Shown one piece after another: positions 8,433-15,758 of a stretch of DNA of 64,000 nucleotides. How positions within the stretch are numbered: the stretch's first letter is position 1; each line of letters begins with the position of its first letter. Made by a program: the position numbers and the translations under genes. The notes under the pieces are model-generated. The model ran no database searches. It saw only the letters and a program-made list of their open reading frames with translations, and was not told the DNA's origin. Source of the DNA: Cryobacterium luteum (GTDB lineage Bacteria; Actinomycetota; Actinomycetes; Actinomycetales; Microbacteriaceae); the NCBI RefSeq assembly GCF_900110125.1, contig NZ_FOCN01000008.1:1-64000 (forward strand), read 5' to 3'.

Positions 8433-9520
8433 TGGGTGTCGAGATGGGGCTGTGGCGCGCGGACGGCGACATGCTGACCCGCATCACTGCAACAGTCATC
8501 GGCCTCGAAGCCCAACTGGAGTCATACATTGAGTCAGACCCGTCGATGCTGGGCGAGATGCTTCTGATCGTTGGTCGACAGGTCACGACAGCACACGGCG
8601 GTTACATTGACCTGCTCGCCATCGACGAAACCGCAGCAGTACATGTAATCGAACTCAAGCGGGACAAGACACCCCGCGACGTCACCGCACAGACTCTCGA
8701 CTACGGCTCGTGGGTCGCGACGCTGGGCCGCGCCGAGATCATAGGAATCTTCGCCAGCTACCGCCCCGGTGTCGCGCTGGAAGAAGCCTTCGAAGAACAG
8801 TTCGGTGGAACGCTGCCGGACATGATCAACGCGAACCAAGTCTTCACCATCGTTGCTGCTTCCGTCGATACCGCTACCGAACGCATCGTGCGGTTCCTCA
8901 ACGAGGACTTCGGGATCCCGATCAACGTCGTCTTCTTCCGCCACTTCCACGACAACGGGGCTGCTTACCTCGCACGAACATGGCTCGTCGAGCATGATGC
9001 GCAGTCGGTCGCGACTCCTTCGACCACAGGCAAGACGAAGACTCGCGAGCCCTGGAACGGGCAAGACTGGTACGTCTCCTTTGGCGAGTCGCCCGCTGGC
9101 AGACACTGGGCTGATGGCATGAAGTACGGTTTCGTCTCCGGCGGTGGCGACAAGTGGTTTTCTCGGACGCTAAAGAACCTCACCGCAGGATCACGCGTCT
9201 TTGTCTGCATCCCGAAGACTGGATATGTCGGCGTCGGCACTGTCCTCGACGAGGCTAAGCGGTTTGACGAGAGTACGGTCCTGCACAACGGCAGTGCGAC
9301 GGCGTTGAACGCGCTCCCTTTGGAGGGAACATATCGCCACGAGGGTGACGAGGATGATGACAACGCCGAATGGGCCGTGCCGGTCGAGTGGACCCACGCC
9401 ATCCCCCGTGAGCAGGGCTTCTGGAAGCCAGGCATGTTCGCTAACCAGAACATCGCGGCGAAGCTGCGCAATCAGTTCACTATTGACCAGGTCTCCGAGG
9501 CATTCGGTCTCGATGACTGA
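8432..9520 (+). CDS. PD-(D/E)XK nuclease (NucS/DUF91-like) fused to EVE-like domain
   Basis: A protein of 362 residues. The N-terminal half matches the NucS/DUF91 nuclease core: SDPSMLGEMLLIVGRQV, then Asp60 in YIDLLAID and the E74-x-K76 motif in VIELKRDK, followed by LDYGSW. From residue 208 (WNGQDWYVSFGE) to about 340, the pattern WADGMKYGFVSGGG, NLTAGSRVFVCIP and GYVGVGTV resembles EVE/PUA-type domains, which bind modified bases. This would make it a modification-sensing nuclease, like type IV restriction enzymes. It starts at TGATG over the previous stop, so it is coupled to the operon. The EVE assignment is by pattern only. Confidence 0.7.
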   Translation: MGVEMGLWRADGDMLTRITATVIGLEAQLESYIESDPSMLGEMLLIVGRQVTTAHGGYIDLLAIDETAAVHVIELKRDKTPRDVTAQTLDYGSWVATLGRAEIIGIFASYRPGVALEEAFEEQFGGTLPDMINANQVFTIVAASVDTATERIVRFLNEDFGIPINVVFFRHFHDNGAAYLARTWLVEHDAQSVATPSTTGKTKTREPWNGQDWYVSFGESPAGRHWADGMKYGFVSGGGDKWFSRTLKNLTAGSRVFVCIPKTGYVGVGTVLDEAKRFDESTVLHNGSATALNALPLEGTYRHEGDEDDDNAEWAVPVEWTHAIPREQGFWKPGMFANQNIAAKLRNQFTIDQVSEAFGLDD

Positions 9521-9601
9521 ATCACCCGTCGCGGGCGTTCTGATTCCTTGCTTACAGACGGCATATGGACTTCACCCTTAACTCAAACGGAGCTCGACGC
9601 A

Positions 9602-10432
9602 ATGCCATCTTCGAATCGCCCGGTTCCGGCTGATATTTCTTCCATCAGTTCGTCCATTCAGGCACGCCACCTTCAGTTTCCGATGGCTCATGCGATCACA
9701 GCTGCACCGGGCGATTCTGCTAATGACGTAGGTGCATTGCTTGCAGCATGGCAGTTCGACGCGTGCCCTGTCCTGGAGGATGGCCATGTTGTCGGCATCT
9801 TCCAGCGGGAGGAGGGACCTCTCAGCACGACAGTTCAGGATTCCATGTGTAATATCACGGCCCGAAACCTTACCGCCGCGGACACGCCACTCGAATCGCT
9901 CGTGGAAGACCTCGGCACGCACGCGCTGATTTTTGTCCTTGAAGGGCGCAAGATTACGGGATTCGTCACGCCCGCTGACCTCGGCTCTGCTGCAGCGCGT
10001 ACCTACTTCTACCTGAAACTCTCAGCGCTCGAAGTAGCCGCAGCCGATTACCTTCGCCAACGCTACCCTCACCAGGAGGATGCACTCTCAGCGTTGTCGA
10101 ATGGGCGCAGATCAAAGGCGCAGGAACTAGTCGCCTCGTTACTGGCCGACGATGCCTTCATTGACATCGTCGCGTCGCTCAGTCTTCAAGACCTCGTTAG
10201 CGTACTCGGCAAAGACGAACCATTTCGCGCTCGCATAAGGGAATCTGGCATCGGATGGGATTCACTCAGCCATGGTCTTACTGGTTTCCGCAATGACATC
10301 ATGCATCCTTCCCGGCCGTTTGGCGGCGCCACCCGAAAGGGTGCGCAAGGTCTCAGCAAGAAATTGCGCGGTCTGACTACTCTCACAGAGGCGCTCATTT
10401 CGCTGAGACAACTAAACGTGCTTCTGCCGTGA
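9602..10432 (+). CDS. CBS-like / HEPN-like protein, last gene of defence operon 1
   Basis: A protein of 276 residues. The N-terminal half looks like a pair of CBS-type repeats (ITAAPGDSANDVGALLAAW, CPVLEDGHVVGIFQ, then FVLEGRKITGFVTPADL), which usually bind adenine nucleotides. The C-terminal half is helical and ends in GFRNDIMHPSRPF: R230-N-D-I-M-H235 fits the Rx4-6H motif of HEPN RNases and toxins. It follows the nuclease gene after 81 nt with a GGAG site before ATG 9602, and is probably co-transcribed. A nucleotide-gated RNase effector is an attractive reading, but this is inference. An in-frame start at 9548 is possible. Confidence 0.6.
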   Translation: MPSSNRPVPADISSISSSIQARHLQFPMAHAITAAPGDSANDVGALLAAWQFDACPVLEDGHVVGIFQREEGPLSTTVQDSMCNITARNLTAADTPLESLVEDLGTHALIFVLEGRKITGFVTPADLGSAAARTYFYLKLSALEVAAADYLRQRYPHQEDALSALSNGRRSKAQELVASLLADDAFIDIVASLSLQDLVSVLGKDEPFRARIRESGIGWDSLSHGLTGFRNDIMHPSRPFGGATRKGAQGLSKKLRGLTTLTEALISLRQLNVLLP

Positions 10433-10772
10433 CGAGCTGGCAACATTCAGCAACAGCTACGATTTCATCGCGGTTCCCTGATTAAAGCGGTTCGGTGGAG
10501 CGATGACCGCTTGGAGCGACGTAATCGGCTCTGCTCATCGAATACGGCACGAAACCTGCCGTGTAGCACGAGCCGCAATGTGTCCGTGAGCAAGAGACCG
10601 CGCGCCGGCATCGTGTCTTCGAAATCTCCGTTCACCAAACGGTCGGATGATGAACACACGCGAGGTAGTCCTGAACCCGCCTGAAAACCGCGCAATTCGT
10701 TCAGAAACCCGTTCAGCAACCGGTATGTGTAAGCCACATAAGTGAACACGATCAATGAACAGGGAGATCCAG
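10433..10772. other. 340 bp after operon 1; nothing recognised
   Basis: No convincing gene. Short GTTCA-type words recur at about 10700-10715 just before the recombinase start and could be remnants of a resolution site. I see no terminator with a T-run. Confidence 0.4.
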
Positions 10773-11174
10773 ATGGCGCTAGTGGGTCTCGCGAGAGTGA
10801 GCACGACGAATCAGTAAAATGCCCGCCAAAACGACGCACTGTATCCGATCTGCGTGAAAGTCTTCGAAGAGAAGGTCAGCGGCAAACTTGCTGTGGCCGA
10901 CCGACCGGGACTGCGCGAAGCGCTCTACTACTTGCGAGTCGGAGACTTACTCACTGTGCAAGAGGTCGATCGGCTCGGACGCAATCTTCTGGAGGGCTTG
11001 GTCGTTCTCACCGAGCTTTTCAGGCGAGGCATCGCCGTCAAGGTGCTTGAAGGCATCGCTGCAGATGAGCACACCGCGCGTAGCCTCATCCGGGACTTGT
11101 CACCCGCACTGGCCGGAGATCGCCGACGCGACATTGTCCGCAAAACCAAGAATGGCTTCGTTCGTGGTCAATAG
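10773..11174 (+). pseudogene. Serine recombinase (resolvase/invertase) with in-frame stop and missing C-terminus
   Basis: ATG 10773 opens MALVGLARVSTTNQ, containing the catalytic serine motif RVS of resolvases, and then meets TAA at 10815. The same frame continues with clear resolvase sequence: VKVFEEKVSGKLAVADRPG, REALYYLRVGDLL, EVDRLGRNLLEGLVVLTE and DRRRDIVRKTKNGF. It stops at 11174 without the usual C-terminal helix-turn-helix. The gene is therefore dead twice over, by a nonsense codon and a truncation. It is a trace of the machinery that once moved part of this island. Confidence 0.75.
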
Positions 11175-11456
11175 CCAAGGAATCAGGGTGTCGATGATTT
11201 GCCCGGTCCACGGTGTGCATGCTGTCATCGACCATTTCGAGGGCAACCGCTGACATCGGGCGAGATCAGGTGGTGGGTGTTTGAGCCGAAGAGGGCCATC
11301 GAATGAGACGACCCCCAAAGGCTGCGACGGAGCTCACTCTCGAACTTTGATGCGGCGACGGGGGAACGGCACGCAGCCCCCCGACCCGAGCTCGCCCGGT
11401 CTCCCGCAGAGTCCTTCGAATCAGGCCACGTAGTGAAGCGCGGTATCGTTTGACGC

Positions 11457-11702
11457 ATGAGCACTCACAACGAAGCCACCGAGTCCAACCAGGCGACTGA
11501 TTACTATGAATTTGGAGGCGGATGGGTACACGAGTCGAAGCATGGCGACGACGTGGTGAAGAAGCAGTACACCGCCGATCCCCGCATCAGCAGTAGTCAC
11601 GCACGGCTCGACCACTCGACTCGCATCTTCCCAAATGGGTCATGGCAAACAACGTGGTACGACGCCGATGGCGTGGCAACAGTTGACACGATCGAATCCT
11701 AG
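11457..11702 (+). CDS. Hypothetical small protein (81 aa)
   Basis: ATG 11457 starts MSTHNEATESNQATD, followed by YYEFGGGWVHESKHGDD and VVKKQYTADPRISSSHARLDH. It is hydrophilic and acidic, without membrane segment or signal peptide. The composition is protein-like, but no ribosome binding site is clear and I do not recognise a family. It stands alone, with about 280 bp of apparently non-coding DNA on each side. Confidence 0.4.
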   Translation: MSTHNEATESNQATDYYEFGGGWVHESKHGDDVVKKQYTADPRISSSHARLDHSTRIFPNGSWQTTWYDADGVATVDTIES

Positions 11703-11990
11703 TTTCGCAGCCTTCACGTCGTCCGCGTGCACGCTGCCGCCGTTTAGGCTGCGAGGAACGGCTGTCCAGAGGAGCGATTGAGCCGCCGCGATCATCCGTA
11801 AGTGGGAACAACGCCGCGAGAAATGCACGGCTTCGATGAGAATGGACCGAGGCTCGCCGCAGGTTACCGAACTCGAAGGAATGTCAATCGTCATCACTCG
11901 AGAATCTCGCCTTTCCAATTGTCAGATTGGTCGCGCTTGCCGTGCGGTCTTGCTCCGTCGTGCCATTTGGCCCTGTAGCGGCTAGTGACC

Positions 11991-12530
11991 ATGGCTGATT
12001 TGTTCATTGGACTCCTGATGCCCGATGAGTGGGCGGCGCTCAGGAATTGGCTAGCAACCATCGTCGGGCGTGTCGCACTACTAATCGCGCCTAATACCTC
12101 CCGTTGCAACGTGCGAATCAAACGCGAGGAGAAAGCGAGGCCACTTTACTCGCGGATCGATGAGGGGAACCTTCACGAGGCTGGCGAGGACTTCCACATG
12201 GGCAGCGCTGGCAGCCTCCATTGCGTTGCAATATCGACGACGCGCACGCCTGGACACGGCCGGTGGTTTGCACTCTCGCCCTACATCCAAGTAGTCGGTG
12301 CTATCCACAATGGGAGCAGAGAGCTCATCGGCCCCGTCAAAGCCCAGATAGTAAACGGCAGCGATAACTCGATTCGAGATAAATATTCAATTCAGCTTGA
12401 TGCGGTTGAGCCCGAGTCCAACAAATACTTCGAATTCACGTGGCGCAACGAGTTCCACCCGGGTGCCTCTGGTCTAGGGACTACGGGAGTATCCACAATG
12501 CCCGCGGGCAGTGGTAGCGCCGGCACCTAA
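11991..12530 (+). CDS. Hypothetical protein (179 aa) with N-terminal hydrophobic segment
   Basis: It starts MADLFIGLLMPDEWAALRNW and has a hydrophobic stretch (LATIVGRVALLIAP) that could be a membrane anchor. A soluble region follows with WFALSPYIQVVGAIHNGS and KYFEFTWRNEFHPG, and a Gly/Ser-rich tail. The layout suggests a small membrane-anchored beta-rich domain, but I recognise no family. GTG 11985 is an alternative start in the same frame; neither has a good ribosome binding site. It could be a real orphan gene of the island. Confidence 0.4.
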   Translation: MADLFIGLLMPDEWAALRNWLATIVGRVALLIAPNTSRCNVRIKREEKARPLYSRIDEGNLHEAGEDFHMGSAGSLHCVAISTTRTPGHGRWFALSPYIQVVGAIHNGSRELIGPVKAQIVNGSDNSIRDKYSIQLDAVEPESNKYFEFTWRNEFHPGASGLGTTGVSTMPAGSGSAGT

Positions 12531-12853
12531 CTGAGCTGATAGAGCCGGTGCACGACGCCCCTGAGAATGCCGCGCACAGATCAGCAGAGCGGGCAAGATG
12601 GGCGCGCAATGCACGCGCGATGGGATTGGAGCCGAGCCCTGAGCCCGAGATACCTCTGCGAGTTAGGTCGCACCGATTCTGGTGAGAACGGCGGGGGAAG
12701 TATCCTCTCCCCTGTTTTCTGCCGGCTATGCCATGGCTACACCCAGGGTCACGGAGACATACAACGAGATAGTGTCGGGACCATCCCGAGGAATCTACTT
12801 CCTCGATCCGCTCCGAGATAACGGCCGCTCAGGCCAGCGAGGACTGTGCCCCC
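12531..12853. other. 323 bp between hypothetical gene and HIRAN gene; nothing recognised
   Basis: Overlapping short frames in several phases with Arg/Pro/Ser-rich translations, and none looks natural. A weak GCGAGGA-type site at the right end may serve the HIRAN gene. Confidence 0.4.
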
Positions 12854-13743
12854 ATGGGTTTTGCGAGACGGCTCATCGGCGGCCGCTACGATTCCGTCGC
12901 GGCGGCAAGTAAGCAACCTCGCGACAACCGCTCCGACAGAAAAGAACAAGCTCAAGTTCACATTTCAATGTCGATATCGACCCCCAATGATCAGCTCTTG
13001 GTCCAGCTCACAGGTACGACTACCTTTGCTAAAGGAGCAGTAGCCGCCCTGGCTCGTCGGCACGGGATAGTGGACAGCGGGTACCTCGAAACTGTTGGCA
13101 GCCTTCAGCGCGAGCCGGAGAACGTCGCAGACCCCGAAGCGGTTGTGATTCTCGTCGGCGGGGAAAGAATTGGCTACTTGCCCGGCTACATCGCTCGCAC
13201 GCAGGACGCGACAGCGAAGGGCGCACGAGCCATTCGTGTCCAGGTCTTCTACGAAATGCTCCCCCGGGGCCTGCGCGCAGAGGCTTGGGCCTGGCTGGGC
13301 GAAGGTCCCCCCAGTGTCACTGGTCTGAGACCAATCGACCGCCGATGTCTTCCAAAGCCAAGGCTGCAGCACAACACGACAGTACCAGCGAGATGGTGCA
13401 GGATGCCCTCGCTGGAGGAGGGCCCCGTGCGATTTCTTTCGAGGCCGGAATGGTCAATGGCATCCACTACCTCGAACTCGTTGAGCCCATCAAACAACTC
13501 AAGCGTGACGGTCGGCTGGTCGAAGCGCTTGCCCTCTGCACCGCCGCGATCGAAGGCGCCGAGAACGGACGTGAAGGCCGTGAGCCCGCCCCTTGGTACA
13601 CCGAACAGGCCGCAATCATTCACCGCAAGCTCGGGCACCGCGACGAGGAGGCTGCCGTCCTGCGCCGCTGGCTCAAGGTTTGCCCGCCGGAGCGCAGAGA
13701 AGGCAGCCAAATCAAGGCGCGACTTGACAAAATGGTTGACTGA
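12854..13743 (+). pseudogene. HIRAN-domain protein gene with a frameshift at a C-run
   Basis: The frame from ATG 12854 (MGFARRLIGGRYDS) encodes a HIRAN-like domain: VGSLQREPENVADPEAVV, then GGERIGYLPGYIA. HIRAN domains bind DNA ends or stalled forks. After the six-C run at 13307-13312 the sensible protein continues in another phase: WSETNRPPMSSKAKAA, HYLELVEPIKQLKRDGR and a TPR-like APWYTEQAAIIHRKLGHRD to TGA at 13743. One extra C would join both halves into one protein of about 297 residues. It is either a real pseudogene or a sequencing slip. Alternatively a second gene starts at ATG 13345. Confidence 0.65.
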
Positions 13744-13791
13744 GCGTCGGTGACCCTCGAATCATGCGCCGTTGTAGAAATCTTAAATGCT

Positions 13792-14031
13792 TTACACACA
13801 TGACTTGATGCACCGTGGTGATCGCAAGATGTCGCCGAGGTGCCCCAATGCGTCAAGCCGATAGGTCCAGCTGGGCACACCTGCATGGGTGCTGGTCCGA
13901 CTCGTGCCGGAGCTCTTCGAGACGACCTTAGTGACCAGGATTCCAATCTCGTGCCCGAGTCGCGTCCGCACACCGTCGTAAACCCGAATCCAGATACTGG
14001 CGACTATCTCACGGGGAGCGTCCAGCGGCAG
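13792..14031 (-). CDS. 79-aa protein with apparent CTG start, last gene of defence operon 2
   Basis: After the TOPRIM gene stop there is a strong ribosome binding site (GGAGGAG) and then a long natural-looking frame with no ATG, GTG or TTG at its beginning. The best start is CTG at 14031, 10 nt after the GGAGGAG; a second CTG lies 6 nt later. The protein reads PLDAPREIVASIWIRVYD, RLGHEIGILVTKVVSKSS and VPSWTYRLDALGHLGDI. I know no family. It sits directly downstream of and in line with the operon, so it is probably a fifth component. A lost start codon (pseudogene) is the alternative. Confidence 0.5.
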   Translation of the reverse strand: MPLDAPREIVASIWIRVYDGVRTRLGHEIGILVTKVVSKSSGTSRTSTHAGVPSWTYRLDALGHLGDILRSPRCIKSCV

Positions 14032-14048
14032 TCCGGAAGGTCTCCTCC

Positions 14049-15758
14049 CTACTGGCCGGCCACAGAGGCTGGTGTCTCAAGGCGGTATCCGCCTCCGGAG
14101 AGTCGGTTCACGAGAACCACAAGGTCGTAGGCGAGGTCAAGAACCGGCGGATGGGCATGATCAGGCGTGTTGTCATTTTCGAGTTTGGCGAGCAGGACAG
14201 GCAGCAGCGCCTCGGCGAGTTCGACTTTGCTGACGCGCTGCTGGATGCGATCGAAGACCACTTTGATGTCGAGTTTACGATCGCGTACGTACTCAATATC
14301 CGAGGGCAATCGAATCGACCAGCTTCCCTCGTCGCGAGCGGTATCCGGGCTTGCGCGCAGCACGGAGGTGATTGCAATCTCCAGCTCGTGGTTCGTAAAA
14401 TTCGCGAGTTCGTACTTGTGGTCGCCCCAGGTGTGCAGCTGCACGAGTATCTCGAGCTCGTGATCGGTGAGTGTGCCACCCTGCTCAGCGACTTCTTGAC
14501 GCACGATCTCGCGGAGCTCGCGTAAACGACGATCGCGCGCGTTTTTTGTGCCCCAGATCGGCCCCTCTCCATCCATGGCGACCACCAGCGCTGTAGGTCC
14601 GGCTTCAATAAGGTGGCTGTCGCCACGGACTCGTCCTAAGCGCGGCGCGACATAGCGAGCAAGTTGTTTAGGCGTATCGCTCGACGTGCGCTGATTCACG
14701 ACTCGTACCTGTCGCGGCTTACTCATACCGAGTGCATCCAGTAGAGCCGGTACGTGAACCATCTCAGTCTCACCTTCGAGCACGAGCACTACACATGGCT
14801 CCGGCGATAGCCCGACCCGCGCCAAGCTTCGGTGAATACCGTCGCTATCCCGCTGCAGACCGATGCGTTCCTGTAGCGGATGCCAGATGTGCGGATCACG
14901 CGTGTTTGGGAGGGGATCGAGCGCGCCGATGGCCGCGAGTTCTTCGTGCGCGCGCAGAAGCACCTCAGCTGCGATACGCTGCCAGATCGCCTCGAGGGCA
15001 CCGCCGCGCAGACGGAACCAGCCGTTCGCATCCGAATGCCTCAGGAGATCCCACCACTGGCGCATGGGGTCGTACGTGTGCGCACGCGAAAGCAAGAACT
15101 CGGCCGCTGGACGCAGACGTTCGATTGGAAAGTCCGCCGCGACGAGCCTCGTCGCGGCGTCGAGTTCATGGCCAGCAGCAGCGAGCGTCTCTCGTTCGGC
15201 GCCGTCTCGGTAAGTGACCCGGCCGACAACATTCGGGAAGAACCGCGTCGATAGCGCGGCCAAGGCCACGTGTTCGTGCCGCTGTTGCGCTGCGAAAGCG
15301 CGGCACCACGCCTCGTCGTCCGGAACGATGCGCAGGTTCTCGCGCTGTCCGAGTGCGTCGCGTAGCCCCAACAGTTGCCATTCACTGTAGAAGAACCCAT
15401 CCCACCAACCTTCCCCAGCATCATCCGGACGACGATGCGGCCAAAGCGCGGGATCCTCACTGGAGGGATCCCGAATCATACCCTCACGTGCATATCTCGC
15501 GATTCTGCTGTTATCACTGGCCTGGGGTGCCGCGAGATCTTCAACGTTCACGTCATCGTCCGCCCGATATAGGGGGACGAGTAGCCCCAGCCGGTGGAGT
15601 TCTTCAAGGTCTTCTATGGAGACGTGCTGATCCCACTTCGATCTGGCTTCGTCCCGAAACTGCCTGGACGACAGAAGTGGTACCTGCGAATATGCGAACG
15701 GTAAATCGAGCAGCGGCAACGTCGAAGGAATCACCTTAGCGTCGGTATCGCCGGTCAC
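14049..15758 (-). CDS. OLD-like TOPRIM protein of defence operon 2
   Basis: A protein of 569 residues. A TOPRIM core is visible: VVLVLEGETEMVHVPALL (Glu328 and Glu330 of EGETE) and VVAMDGEG with Asp396. This is the metal-binding pattern of OLD-family nucleases, topoisomerases and primases. The first 300 residues are helical and Trp-rich (GEGWWDGFFYSEWQLLG) with no ATPase motif, so it is unlike classical OLD proteins, which carry an ABC ATPase. The start chosen is GTG 15758 because it overlaps the upstream stop (GTGA), like the junction before it; GTG 15794 is also possible. Likely role: DNA or RNA nuclease acting with the upstream PD-(D/E)XK protein. Confidence 0.65.
   Translation of the reverse strand: MTGDTDAKVIPSTLPLLDLPFAYSQVPLLSSRQFRDEARSKWDQHVSIEDLEELHRLGLLVPLYRADDDVNVEDLAAPQASDNSRIARYAREGMIRDPSSEDPALWPHRRPDDAGEGWWDGFFYSEWQLLGLRDALGQRENLRIVPDDEAWCRAFAAQQRHEHVALAALSTRFFPNVVGRVTYRDGAERETLAAAGHELDAATRLVAADFPIERLRPAAEFLLSRAHTYDPMRQWWDLLRHSDANGWFRLRGGALEAIWQRIAAEVLLRAHEELAAIGALDPLPNTRDPHIWHPLQERIGLQRDSDGIHRSLARVGLSPEPCVVLVLEGETEMVHVPALLDALGMSKPRQVRVVNQRTSSDTPKQLARYVAPRLGRVRGDSHLIEAGPTALVVAMDGEGPIWGTKNARDRRLRELREIVRQEVAEQGGTLTDHELEILVQLHTWGDHKYELANFTNHELEIAITSVLRASPDTARDEGSWSIRLPSDIEYVRDRKLDIKVVFDRIQQRVSKVELAEALLPVLLAKLENDNTPDHAHPPVLDLAYDLVVLVNRLSGGGYRLETPASVAGQ

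Noticed and set aside
10465-10839. 124-codon minus-strand frame over the recombinase start
   Set aside because: It overlaps the clear resolvase N-terminus, and its composition (Ser/Arg/Leu) looks random.
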